41,056 nucleotides of DNA from an uncultured Flavobacteriales bacterium (GCA_905182785.1 CAJJDF010000018.1:1-41056); one strand, 5' to 3'; numbered from the stretch's first letter, positions 24,555 through 32,511 are shown. Notes: generated by a model not told the origin, from the sequence alone. Translations and numbers: made by a program.

Positions 24555-26702
24555 ATGCAATTAGACCCCCAGAGTAAAGTAGACTTAGAATTTGATTCAA
24601 TTTGTGAACTGTTGGCAAATTTTTGTAAATCTACAAAGGCCAAAGAGCAGGCATTAAACCTTAAGTTTTTTCCTGATGTAATCGCCCTCAAAAGTGAATT
24701 TGAGTTGTTAGAAGAGATTCAAACCATTCACCATACAGAAAGTTTAACTTTACCTCACCCAAATTCTGAAGACATTGATGGCGCGCTTAAATTATTAAGG
24801 GTAGAAAATGGAGTGCTTATTTTAGATGAACTCATAAAAATATACGCACTTTGTTTAGGAACGAAGGAGTTAATGAAATTTGCTAATCAAAATAGGGTGG
24901 AAGCTCCATTAATTTTTGAAGCATGCGCTCATATCGACAGCATTGATGAGGTGCTTAAACTGATTAGGAGTGTATTAAATGAAAAAGAGTTAGGAATAAA
25001 AGATGAGGCATCCAAAGCTTTGTTTGACATAAGAAATCAGTTAAGATCCAACAAAAAAGCAATCAATAAGAATTTCGAAAAGGCATTAATTCATTATCGA
25101 AATGAAGGTTTTTTGGGAGAAACAGAAGAAACTCATTTAGACAATAAACGGTTATTAACGGTCTTGTCTGCTTATAAAAAAAGAGTAAAAGGACGTATTG
25201 TTGGAATTAGTTCGAAGGGAGTGGTTTCGTATATAGAGCCAGAAGTAAATAATCAACTGAATAGAAATCAAGAACAATTAAGTATTCAAGAGCAACATGA
25301 ATTGTACTTGATATTTGAAAAAATCACTTTAGAACTGCGTTCTCAAAGGCATAATTTAAAAGCGTTTCAAAGGTTATTAGTGCGATTTGATGTGTACAAT
25401 GCCAAAGTAAGGTTTGCAGATATTTACGATGGGATTAAACCTAAAATAAATACGCATAAAAAATTGTACTGGGAGAATGCAACTCATCCTCTGCTTAAGA
25501 TTAAAAATACAGAACTTGGCCTCGAAACCATAGGGCAAACCATAGAGTTGGATGAGAATACCCGATTTTTAGTTATTTCGGGACCCAATGCTGGAGGGAA
25601 ATCAATTACGCTTAAAACAGTTGGTTTGGTTCAAATGATGTTTCAATCGGGTCTCTTTTTACCGTTAAATGGGAATAGTCAGTGTTGCTGGTTCGAGAGT
25701 GTATACTCGGATATTGGGGATAATCAATCTATAGAAAACCAACTGAGTACTTACAGTTATAGAATAAAGAGGATGAAGTTTTTTCTTGGGGCAGCCAATG
25801 AAAACACTTTGTTATTATTAGATGAGTTTGGAAGTGGTTCTGATCCAGAACTGGGAGGAGCTTTGGCAGAAGTATTTTATGAAGAACTGTATAAGAGAAA
25901 TACATTTGCCGTAATTACGACTCATTACACCAACATAAAGATTTTGACAGCCACACTGCCTCATGCAGTGAATGCTTGCATGTTATTTGACACAAAACAC
26001 CTAAAACCTTTGTATGAATTATCTGTGGGTCAGCCTGGTTCTTCTTTTACATTTGAAGTAGCTCAGTACAATGGGATTTCTAAAGAATTGTTGGATAAGG
26101 CTAAATTGAAAGTGTCGGAAAGTAAAATTAAAATTGATGAGCTAACAGTAGCACTTCAAAAAGAGAAATCTAAATTCAAAAAGATGAATACCGAACAGAA
26201 TTTAGCTCTTTCTAAAGCAAGAAGTAGGATAGGGGAATACGATAAGAAATTAATCACTCTTTCTACAAAGCAAAGTACACAAATTCAATATTTTGAGCAG
26301 CAAAATAAGTTTGTGAATATGGGGAAGAAGGTATACGAATTAATTAAGAAATTTAAAAAACATAAAACAAACAAAGCATTAAACGAAGCAGTAGAAAAAA
26401 TTGTAGGGATTGAAAGAGCAAAAGTATTAACGCTTGATCAACCGGTAGTGTTTAATGAAAACCTAAAAGCACCTAAATTAACTGAAGTTAAAATTGAAAT
26501 GGAGCAGGTTAAAAAAATGGAAAAAGAGGTAATTCTTGTTCAAGAAGTAGTTGCTAAAAAACCAATAAAAATTGGGGACAAGGTGAGAATGAAAAATCAA
26601 ACCAAACCTGGTGAAGTATTAGAGATTAAAGGAAAAAAAGTAAGTGTGATTATTGGAAACTTTACTTTTAATACTACGCTAAAGGAGGTTGAACACTTTT
26701 AA
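24555..26702 (+). CDS. mutS2: MutS2 family ATPase lacking the Smr nuclease domain
   Basis: This 715-residue protein has an N-terminal helical core/lever part, the MutS-type ATPase with Walker A GPNAGGKS (343-350), the LLLDEFGSGSDP Walker B/ABC signature and the TTHYTNIK switch. A long charged coiled coil follows (about 510-600), and a KOW-like segment (KIGDKVRMKN...) closes the protein. MutS2 binds branched DNA or stalled, collided ribosomes. Canonical MutS2 proteins (about 780-800 residues) end with an Smr endonuclease domain; here the gene stops before it, as in other Bacteroidota relatives, so a nuclease-free function is expected. Its stop codon abuts that of the next, converging gene. Confidence 0.9.
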   Translation: MQLDPQSKVDLEFDSICELLANFCKSTKAKEQALNLKFFPDVIALKSEFELLEEIQTIHHTESLTLPHPNSEDIDGALKLLRVENGVLILDELIKIYALCLGTKELMKFANQNRVEAPLIFEACAHIDSIDEVLKLIRSVLNEKELGIKDEASKALFDIRNQLRSNKKAINKNFEKALIHYRNEGFLGETEETHLDNKRLLTVLSAYKKRVKGRIVGISSKGVVSYIEPEVNNQLNRNQEQLSIQEQHELYLIFEKITLELRSQRHNLKAFQRLLVRFDVYNAKVRFADIYDGIKPKINTHKKLYWENATHPLLKIKNTELGLETIGQTIELDENTRFLVISGPNAGGKSITLKTVGLVQMMFQSGLFLPLNGNSQCCWFESVYSDIGDNQSIENQLSTYSYRIKRMKFFLGAANENTLLLLDEFGSGSDPELGGALAEVFYEELYKRNTFAVITTHYTNIKILTATLPHAVNACMLFDTKHLKPLYELSVGQPGSSFTFEVAQYNGISKELLDKAKLKVSESKIKIDELTVALQKEKSKFKKMNTEQNLALSKARSRIGEYDKKLITLSTKQSTQIQYFEQQNKFVNMGKKVYELIKKFKKHKTNKALNEAVEKIVGIERAKVLTLDQPVVFNENLKAPKLTEVKIEMEQVKKMEKEVILVQEVVAKKPIKIGDKVRMKNQTKPGEVLEIKGKKVSVIIGNFTFNTTLKEVEHF

Positions 26703-26954
26703 TCATCTTCTATCCATTTGATCCATTTCATAAACCCTTTGTCGCATTTCATCCATTTTTATACTGTGATAAAATGCATAAGCCATATAACAAAGGAATA
26801 AGCATAGTACGAATAGAACTGCAAATGAGAGCTTTGGTTTATTAAGCTTTTTTTTGAGAAGGTGTTTTTTGATTAATACAGTAATTAAAGAGGCTGGTAT
26901 AGATAATAGAATCAAAATTACAAGTATCCACCATTCCGAATAGCTAACTATCAT
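26703..26954 (-). CDS. Small two-helix membrane protein, unknown
   Basis: This 83-residue protein has two hydrophobic helices (about 8-28 and 43-63) separated by a very basic loop (KKHLLKKKLNKPK) and a Met-, Arg- and Asp-rich tail with repeated MD pairs. No family is recognised. It starts 7 bp after the stop codon of the DbpA-like helicase gene on the same strand and is probably translated from the same mRNA. The base composition and start context resemble its neighbours, so it is likely a real gene. Its end abuts the mutS2 stop codon. Confidence 0.55.
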   Translation of the reverse strand: MIVSYSEWWILVILILLSIPASLITVLIKKHLLKKKLNKPKLSFAVLFVLCLFLCYMAYAFYHSIKMDEMRQRVYEMDQMDRR

Positions 26955-26961
26955 TTTTTTT

Positions 26962-28287
26962 TTAAATATAACTAATCCTAACTTTCTTCTTTTTCAATCT
27001 TGAGTTGTTGGTTTTTTCGATAAGAGCTTCTGCAATATCTGCATGCACTCCTACAAATGAAGATTTTTGTTGTACTTCAATTACACCAATCTGATCTCTT
27101 TCTGCTTCACCTTGTTTAAAAAACAATCCAGCAATGTCACCTTTAGATATTTTATCACGTCTGCCCCCCGTAATATGAAGTGTAGTCCACTTTACTGCCG
27201 CAGGTGTTGTAATTCTTTGTAATTCGTCAATTTCTTGGTTTTCTGGATGAATTTCCAGAATAAAATCAGGTAAGGGCTCATCTTTAAATTGCAGAATATA
27301 CGCTACACCTTCTTTATTCATACGAGCTGTTCTTCCGTTTCTGTGAGTAAATTCTTTGTAGTGGGGTGGAAGATGGTAATGAAGAATAAATTTTATTTCT
27401 GGTATATCAAGCCCACGAGCAGCTAAGTCGGTAGCCAATAAAAGTTGACTAGTTCCGTTACGGAATTTTATCAATGCCAATTCTCTATCTACTTGTTCCA
27501 TTCCTCCATGAAAACACTCGTGAGTAATATTTTTTTTATCTAAAAAATCACTTACACGTCCTAGCGCATCTTTAAAGTTGCAAAAGATAATTCCGGGTTG
27601 GCCACTCAAAGAGGAAAGTACCTGTTCTAAGGATTGTAATTTATCTTTTTCAGGAGAAAAAAGTGTTTTTATAGCGAGTTTAGAACCTCCTACATTTTGT
27701 AGGTAATCAATAAAAATTGGGCTTTCTAGTTTGGCAAATTTTGGTATTTGAGAATCTTGTGTGGCAGAAGTTAAAATTCTTTGTCTCACATTAGGAAGCA
27801 TTTCAAAAATCGCTTTCATTTCTTCTTTAAATCCAATTTCTAGCGATTTATCAAACTCATCTAAAATTAGCGTATTGATATGATCCAAAGATAATTCATC
27901 TCTTTGGAATCTATCTACAACTCTTCCAGGAGTACCGATAAGAATTGCTGGCCTGTGTTTCAAATCTAGTTTATCTAGCGAACCTGCTCGTCCTCCATAC
28001 ACTGAATTTATTTTAAATCCTGAACCCATTTTTCTTGCAACTTGTTCTATTTGCTGTGCCAACTCTCGGGAAGGGACTAGAATAAGAGCCTGAATTTCAT
28101 CACAATCTTTGTCTAGTAATTCTATTAACGGCAGTAAAAAAGCAAGAGTTTTTCCAGTTCCTGTAGGCGAAAGTAAGACTACATCCGAATGATTTCGGAT
28201 AGTTTTCCCCGCCTTTTTTTGCATAGGATTAAGTGCTTTTATGTCAAATTTATCGAGAATGGAAGTAGTATATTTATCCAGAGCCAT
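26962..28287 (-). CDS. DEAD-box RNA helicase, DbpA-like
   Basis: This 441-residue helicase has the standard motifs: SPTGTGKT (40-47), PSRELAQQ, GTPGR, motif II as DEFD rather than DEAD, SAT, and in the second RecA domain LLATDLAARGLDIP and HRNGRTAR. The last about 75 residues carry a GGRRDKISKGDIAGLFFKQG segment typical of the DbpA-type RNA-recognition domain, which targets 23S rRNA during 50S assembly. It acts in the cytoplasm in ribosome biogenesis or RNA remodelling. The DEFD variant occurs in Bacteroidota members of this group and does not suggest inactivation. A small membrane protein gene follows 7 bp downstream. Confidence 0.92.
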   Translation of the reverse strand: MALDKYTTSILDKFDIKALNPMQKKAGKTIRNHSDVVLLSPTGTGKTLAFLLPLIELLDKDCDEIQALILVPSRELAQQIEQVARKMGSGFKINSVYGGRAGSLDKLDLKHRPAILIGTPGRVVDRFQRDELSLDHINTLILDEFDKSLEIGFKEEMKAIFEMLPNVRQRILTSATQDSQIPKFAKLESPIFIDYLQNVGGSKLAIKTLFSPEKDKLQSLEQVLSSLSGQPGIIFCNFKDALGRVSDFLDKKNITHECFHGGMEQVDRELALIKFRNGTSQLLLATDLAARGLDIPEIKFILHYHLPPHYKEFTHRNGRTARMNKEGVAYILQFKDEPLPDFILEIHPENQEIDELQRITTPAAVKWTTLHITGGRRDKISKGDIAGLFFKQGEAERDQIGVIEVQQKSSFVGVHADIAEALIEKTNNSRLKKKKVRISYI

Positions 28288-28348
28288 GGCTTTGTGTTTT
28301 AATTAATGATTCCTTTTGGAGGAGCGACAGAGGTTGTAATTTGTAAAT

Positions 28349-28738
28349 TTAATCTAGGTTAAATTTCTTTTTCAGACTTTCAACAATCTCTTCTTCTGTC
28401 ATTTTATTCTTAGCAGTTTTATTCGTTTCAACTAACCAATTGTATTTATTTTGTAAAGTTACAGCCGTTTTGGTATTCTCCCAGTTTATGGTATTATTTG
28501 GGCTGTTTTCTTGCACAATAGCCACAAATTCTTTCACGTATTTCCCTTCGGTCACTTTTTTAGTGAATAATTGAAGCGTCCATTTTGATACGTTTTCAAT
28601 TACAATTTGCTCAGTTCCTTTTTGTCCTACTTTCCAATCTATAGGGTTACCTAATCTTTCTACAGGAATTCTGTAAGAAAAATCTTGGTTAGGAATGGAT
28701 AAGTATAGGATGTCCTCTTTAATGGATTGGTTTATCAT
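28349..28738 (-). CDS. Conserved-looking hypothetical protein (129 aa), intact copy of a partly duplicated gene
   Basis: The start is ATG 28738 (MINQSIKEDILYL). The frame runs on upstream to 28801, but that part is a terminator-like palindrome and is not credible coding sequence. This choice is supported by a second copy of the first 13 codons at 31543-31581, where the corresponding ATG is preserved. The protein is soluble, of mixed charge, with no signal peptide and a Lys-rich helical C-terminus (MTEEEIVESLKKKFNLD). No family is recognised. Its 5' region (to 28862) is a direct repeat of 31542-31650. A 50-bp hairpin-bearing segment present only here separates the gene from its old upstream region, so its expression may have changed. 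Confidence 0.6.
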   Translation of the reverse strand: MINQSIKEDILYLSIPNQDFSYRIPVERLGNPIDWKVGQKGTEQIVIENVSKWTLQLFTKKVTEGKYVKEFVAIVQENSPNNTINWENTKTAVTLQNKYNWLVETNKTAKNKMTEEEIVESLKKKFNLD

Positions 28739-28862
28739 GTTAAAATTATGTGTTATAAAAAAAGGAGAGAACAATTGTTCTCTCCTTTCAAAATTACTCA
28801 TAAAATGTTAGTTTTATTTATAAAGGAGTATATTCCTTTGTTTTGTCGATTTTACTAGCGGT
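28699..28862. repeat. Direct repeat, left copy (5' end of the 129-aa gene plus upstream region)
   Basis: Two blocks match the right copy at 31542-31650: 28701-28755 to 31544-31598 (five mismatches in 55) and 28806-28862 to 31594-31650 (two mismatches in 57). They are interrupted in this copy by the 50-bp segment 28756-28805. Both copies have the same orientation and flank the T9SS protein and TPR regulator genes. Confidence 0.85.
28756..28805 (-). terminator. Hairpin-bearing insert, terminator-like on the minus strand
   Basis: A perfect 28-bp palindrome (28761-28788, centre CAATTG) is followed on the minus strand by seven T. It is absent from the second copy of this region and is flanked on both sides by TGTTA (28751-28755 and 28806-28810). 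It would stop transcripts from the T9SS gene, but it also lies between the 129-aa gene and the upstream region conserved in both copies. Confidence 0.7.
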
Positions 28863-28908
28863 TTGATTAAACTGTGTTTTAATGCAGTTTAGGTATTGTT
28901 AACAAACG

Positions 28909-29595
28909 TTATTTTTTGTAAACCTTTATTTTTACGATATCATTATTTTGGTTAAAAACTCTCATGTGATAGATGCCAGATGGATAATCACCAATATTTA
29001 ATGTATATGTTTTGGAATTTAAATCCTGTTCAAATATGAGCCTACCTGTCATATTAAATAGTTCTATTTTTAAAATTTGACCTTCCTTTAAGCTTATATT
29101 TACTAAATCATTTGATGGGTTTGGATATACGCTTGCGGTGAAAGGTTCTATATCACCAATGTTTAATGTATTTGTTACATCTACACCCACATTGCCATGG
29201 AGAAATTCCCACCTTCCAATAAAAGTACCTGGAATCGGTTCGGTTACTTCCCAATACAATTGATCTTCTATTAAACATGCAATCCCAGCGGAATCATTGG
29301 TCAAAAGCGCAGTAACATTCATTGTATCGGTAACAAGAATATTATGATAAAACAAAAAATCACTGTTATTAATTAAAGAATCATCAGCAACAATATTACC
29401 TTGAGAATCTGTAATTTTCCAAACAATAATATTTTCACTTTGTGGCCAAGTTAAATAATTTCCGGGATGATATAATTTAATCAAACCAGTATCAGAGACA
29501 TTGACAACTAAGTTCATCATGCCACAACTGACTTGTGCTTGAGTTATTTGGGTTAGCCCTAAGCCAACAATTAGTGTAAATAAAAATTTCTTCAT
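28909..29595 (-). CDS. Secreted protein with type IX secretion C-terminal sorting domain
   Basis: The start is ATG 29595, giving a signal peptide (MKKFLFTLIVGLGLTQITQAQ) cleaved after about residue 20; the frame extends upstream but without coding character. The mature protein has an Ig-like beta domain of about 125 residues that is not assigned to a family, and then a T9SS type A sorting domain (about 150-228) with the motifs VYPNPSNDLVNI, LFNMTGRLI and YPSGIYHMRV. It would be exported by Sec and then by the Por system across the outer membrane. A consensus promoter precedes it, and the TPR/HTH regulator gene lies 102 bp upstream on the same strand, which suggests local regulation. Confidence 0.85.
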   Translation of the reverse strand: MKKFLFTLIVGLGLTQITQAQVSCGMMNLVVNVSDTGLIKLYHPGNYLTWPQSENIIVWKITDSQGNIVADDSLINNSDFLFYHNILVTDTMNVTALLTNDSAGIACLIEDQLYWEVTEPIPGTFIGRWEFLHGNVGVDVTNTLNIGDIEPFTASVYPNPSNDLVNISLKEGQILKIELFNMTGRLIFEQDLNSKTYTLNIGDYPSGIYHMRVFNQNNDIVKIKVYKK

Positions 29596-29621
29596 AATAT
29601 TAGTTTTTGTTTTATAATTAC

Positions 29622-29668
29622 CAAATATAATACAGTAGCTCATTTCAATATTCACGCCTAGCCGTGAA
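29622..29668 (-). promoter_or_regulatory. Promoter and upstream dyad of the T9SS protein gene
   Basis: On the minus strand TATATTTG (29622-29629) is a perfect -7 box. TTG at 29646-29648 is a -33 candidate, although the 16-bp spacer is shorter than usual. Directly upstream, TTCACG-CCTAGC-CGTGAA (29651-29668) is a 6-bp dyad placed where an activator such as the neighbouring HTH protein could bind. Confidence 0.5.
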
Positions 29669-29697
29669 ATCCTTATTATCACGTGCACAAGTGATTT

Positions 29698-31317
29698 TTA
29701 AATGCTTATAGTAGGGTCATTTGATGTCTTAATTGCTTTTAACAATAATGAAATTTTCTTGTATTTAGATTCTTTTATTTCAAAGTATTCATACATTCTT
29801 CGTAATGATGAGCCTATTCCATCAATACTCATAAAAGCTTTTTCAGCTATTTCTTTATTTGTAATTACAGGATCATCAAGCAGTATGTTTAGGACCTTCC
29901 AATCCGTTTCATTTAACTTTTTATCGATATGTCTTTCAATGCTGGTTCGATTTAGCTGAAAGCTATTACCCGTAAATAAAATAGAGGAAGTTTCTACAGA
30001 TTTTAAACGTTCAATTTCATCCAGTAAATATTCTTGCTGAATTTGATTTTTCTTGATTTGAAAACGGTAGTAGAAAAATAAAATGAGGATAATTATCGCA
30101 CCAATCAGAATAAGAGAATAAATCAATCTCAATTGTTTCAATTTTAATTGTGCTTCATTTTTTTCGGCCTCTAATCTATTATCAAATAGCTTTGCATTGT
30201 AGTCGGATTTTAACACTTCTTTAACAATTACAGTCTTATTTTTCTCTATTCGAACACTATCTGCATAAAGCAAATATTGCTCATTCATTTCCAGTGCTAG
30301 TCCGTATTTTTCTTGTTTTTTGTAGCATTTATACAAGAGTTGAAACAAAGAAGATTTTTGGGATTTGTCATTTCCATTTAGGATTTGCTTTTTTACATCC
30401 TCTGCAATGCTATGAGCCTGTTCTAAATCAGTATCTAAAATCAGGTTAGCTTTAATTAGTTTCGAAGAAGTTATTTTGTCATCATTGCCTATTTCAGTGA
30501 GGATTTTCAACCCCTCTTCAACCATTAAAATAGCGCTGTCCAGCTTTCCGATATCCTCATAAAATACCGCCATATTCTGATAATAAATTGGAAGGTAATA
30601 CAAATCGTTTTTTGCTTTTAAAATTGGGTATGCTTTCTTAAAATGCTCTCTAGCGATTATAACGCGTCCAGTTCTGGTATAAATGATAGCCATATTTAAC
30701 CAAAGAAACCCCGATTTTTCTTCCGCTCCTTCTTCCGTATAAATATTCATAGCCTCTTTATAGTTGGGTAAGGCTAATTCATATAACTCTATGGATTGGT
30801 AAATACCTGCAATGTTGTTTAGAACATCGGCCACCAACAAGTTATTTTTTTGTTCTTTAAATAGGACTAAGGCTTCTGTGTAGTAATGAATAGCAGATTG
30901 GTAGTCTCCTTGGTCTTGTAATAGCGCGGCAATATTATTCTTTGTAGAAGCTATTCCATTGAAATTATTCAATTCAGTATAAATGGGTAATATTTCTTGA
31001 AGTAAAGAATTTACGCTATCTAAATCATAGCCGAGCATATGAAAAACAATTGCTTTCTCATTTATTGCTAGGGCTTCTTCTTTACGATTCCCAACTTGTT
31101 TGGCCAATTGGTAATGAAATTTAGAAAGTTTTAAAGAACTATCTGGGATACTGTGCGTGTTATTCACATAGAAATCCATAATAGCCTGAAAACGAATCGT
31201 ATCTGCTTGGGATTCATTTTCCCAAATAATTCTTAGTGAGTCGGCTCGACTTTGGGAATAAGTCAATGATATGCTCGCCAAGAGTAGAAAGATTATTATG
31301 AGTTTTGTATTTTTCAA
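29698..31317 (-). CDS. TPR - transmembrane - LuxR-like HTH regulator
   Basis: This 539-residue protein has a signal peptide (MKNTKLIIIFLLLASISLTYS), about five to six TPR repeats (about 60-350, for example NNIAALLQDQGDYQSAIHYY), a coiled linker, one membrane helix (about 397-418), and a cytoplasmic tail ending in a helix-turn-helix (about 468-530, with ITNKEIAEKAFMSIDGIGSSLRRM). This architecture is a Bacteroidota type of one-component membrane regulator: periplasmic TPRs sense a signal or partner and the cytoplasmic HTH acts on DNA. The start is TTG 31317; there is no ATG nearby. The partner is probably the secreted T9SS protein encoded 102 bp downstream. The pair is bracketed by direct repeats. 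Confidence 0.85.
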   Translation of the reverse strand: MKNTKLIIIFLLLASISLTYSQSRADSLRIIWENESQADTIRFQAIMDFYVNNTHSIPDSSLKLSKFHYQLAKQVGNRKEEALAINEKAIVFHMLGYDLDSVNSLLQEILPIYTELNNFNGIASTKNNIAALLQDQGDYQSAIHYYTEALVLFKEQKNNLLVADVLNNIAGIYQSIELYELALPNYKEAMNIYTEEGAEEKSGFLWLNMAIIYTRTGRVIIAREHFKKAYPILKAKNDLYYLPIYYQNMAVFYEDIGKLDSAILMVEEGLKILTEIGNDDKITSSKLIKANLILDTDLEQAHSIAEDVKKQILNGNDKSQKSSLFQLLYKCYKKQEKYGLALEMNEQYLLYADSVRIEKNKTVIVKEVLKSDYNAKLFDNRLEAEKNEAQLKLKQLRLIYSLILIGAIIILILFFYYRFQIKKNQIQQEYLLDEIERLKSVETSSILFTGNSFQLNRTSIERHIDKKLNETDWKVLNILLDDPVITNKEIAEKAFMSIDGIGSSLRRMYEYFEIKESKYKKISLLLKAIKTSNDPTISI

Positions 31318-31416
31318 ATTGATTTTTTTAATGGTTGCTAACAGTTAGTGTAAGAGTAGTAGCAGATTAAAACACGCTCACTTTAGGATACTAAGATACT
31401 TAATTAAATGCAAAAA

Positions 31417-31440
31417 CGGTTTAGATTAAAACCTAAACCG
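31417..31440 (-). terminator. Intrinsic terminator after the gene remnant
   Basis: CGGTTTAG (31417-31424) pairs with CTAAACCG (31433-31440), and five T follow on the minus strand. It lies 43 bp beyond the stop codon of the 32-codon remnant and would insulate the TPR gene from transcripts coming through it. Confidence 0.7.
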
Positions 31441-31482
31441 CTATTACTTGTTTTTGTCACAGTTCTTTGTTAGAGACAGTTA

Positions 31483-31581
31483 TTATTCCTTACTCCTTTG
31501 GTAATAAGTCACAATACTGGCCTTAGCTATTGTATTATTCCATAAGTATAAGGTGTCCTCTTTAATGGATTGGTTTACCAT
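31483..31581 (-). pseudogene. Truncated second copy of the 129-aa hypothetical gene (5' end only)
   Basis: The reading frame MVNQSIKEDTLYL... (32 codons, ATG 31581 to TAA 31483) matches the first 13 codons of the gene at 28349-28738 (MINQSIKEDILYL) in protein and DNA. After that the two are unrelated. The upstream sequence is duplicated too. It is best read as a remnant left when the TPR/T9SS segment or another sequence replaced the rest of the gene, although expression of a 32-residue peptide cannot be excluded. Confidence 0.65.
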
Positions 31582-31650
31582 GGTAAAATTAGGTGTTAGT
31601 TTTATTTATAAAGAAGGATATTCCTTTGTTTTGTCGATTTTACTAGCGGT
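31542..31650. repeat. Direct repeat, right copy
   Basis: This is the counterpart of 28699-28862 without the 50-bp hairpin segment. Identity ends abruptly at both sides: at codon 13 of the gene on the left, and after ACTAGCGGTT on the right. In this copy the GGTT starts the 64-nt structured element. Confidence 0.85.
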
Positions 31651-31711
31651 TAGTATAGGGCAAGTAGGGCAGTTAAAATCAATTAAATTTCAAGTTTGCT
31701 CTTAGCCAAAT
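31648..31711. repeat. Structured 64-nt element upstream of marC (element B)
   Basis: It aligns without gaps to 32513-32576 over 64 nt (43 identities by eye, with 22 of the last 24 positions identical). Both start with GGTT, share GTAGGG near position 17 and end with CTTAGCCAAAT. Together they bracket marC as direct repeats. Confidence 0.65.
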
Positions 31712-31753
31712 TTTTAATTTATTTGAATAGACAAGTAAAATTGAAAATTTGGC
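31705..31753. repeat. Long inverted repeat before marC
   Basis: GCCAAATTTTTAATTT (31705-31720) pairs with AAATTGAAAATTTGGC (31738-31753) over 16 positions with one T-G pair and a 17-nt loop. The left arm begins inside element B. There is no T-run, so it is not an ordinary terminator. Confidence 0.75.
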
Positions 31754-31884
31754 GGGATTTGTAAAATGTATTGAACTTTTTTTTAAGTAACAAACCCTTA
31801 TTATTTCACTCCGTTTTTTAATATAAAATTCACATAGATTTCATTTAAAAAAAGTCAAAAACATTAATCTTTGCAATAAAAAAA

Positions 31885-32511
31885 ATGGAATTATTTATAC
31901 TGATTTTTGCAGCATTATTCTCTGTTATGAATCCTTTTGGCACAGTACCTGTATTTGTAGGTTTAACAGAAGAAAAAAATAGGTTGGAGCGGAATAAAAT
32001 AGCATTTTGGACATCCTTAAATGTATTAATAATATTACTTATCTCATTTTTTGCTGGAAAGTACATCTTATTATTCTTTGGAATTACATTGAATTCGCTA
32101 AAAATTGCAGGAGGACTAATTATTGTTTCATCAGGTTTTGCTTTGTTGACGGGAGATTTTAACAAGCACAAAGGGATAAAAAAAGAGAAAGTAAAAACAG
32201 ATATTGAAACTCGATCTGATATTTCATTAACTCCTTTAGCAATGCCTATGATAGCTGGCCCAGGAACTATGTCATTATTAATAACTTATAATCAAGAGTC
32301 TGAAGGATTGAATAGTATGTTAATTATAAGTGGAGCAATTGTATTATCTACAATATGTATATATTTAATATTGAAAAGTTCATTTTATATTGTCAAAATA
32401 CTTGGAGCTTCTGGAATAAATGCACTATCAAGAATTATTGGTTTCATTGTTATTGCAATTGGTGTAGAATTTATTATTTCAGCAGTTGTTAGTATTTTTA
32501 ATATTGCCTAA
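31885..32511 (+). CDS. MarC family membrane protein
   Basis: This 208-residue protein has six hydrophobic helices and the MarC/UPF0056 signatures: FSVMNPFGTVPVFVGLT at the N-terminus, a GGLIIVSSGFALL helix, PLAMPMIAGPGTMS in the middle and SRIIGFIVIAIGVEFI at the end. It is an inner-membrane protein; despite its name, its transport substrate is unknown. It may have its own promoter (AATCTTTG at 31866-31873). The stop codon lies inside GCCTAAC, the start of a structured repeat that also occurs upstream in part, so this gene looks like a self-contained cassette. Confidence 0.9.
   Translation: MELFILIFAALFSVMNPFGTVPVFVGLTEEKNRLERNKIAFWTSLNVLIILLISFFAGKYILLFFGITLNSLKIAGGLIIVSSGFALLTGDFNKHKGIKKEKVKTDIETRSDISLTPLAMPMIAGPGTMSLLITYNQESEGLNSMLIISGAIVLSTICIYLILKSSFYIVKILGASGINALSRIIGFIVIAIGVEFIISAVVSIFNIA

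Larger units (their letters stand above)
31318..31884. other. Intergenic region holding a gene remnant, terminator, structured repeats and the marC promoter
   Basis: Between the TPR gene and marC (567 bp) lie, in order, a CTAAC-A-GTTAG palindrome (31338-31348), a terminator (31417-31440), the 32-codon remnant (31483-31581), the right direct repeat (31542-31650), a 64-nt element (31648-31711), a large inverted repeat (31705-31753) and a -7-like AATCTTTG (31866-31873) shortly before the marC ATG. Each is described separately. Confidence 0.7.

Noticed and set aside
26962-28287. Inactive helicase because of DEFD instead of DEAD
   Set aside because: The two acidic residues needed for catalysis are in place, all other motifs are intact, and the DEFD form occurs in related helicases.
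28739-28801. Longer start (ATG 28801) for the 129-aa gene
   Set aside because: The extra 21 codons read through a perfect palindrome that is absent from the duplicated copy, whose ATG corresponds to 28738.
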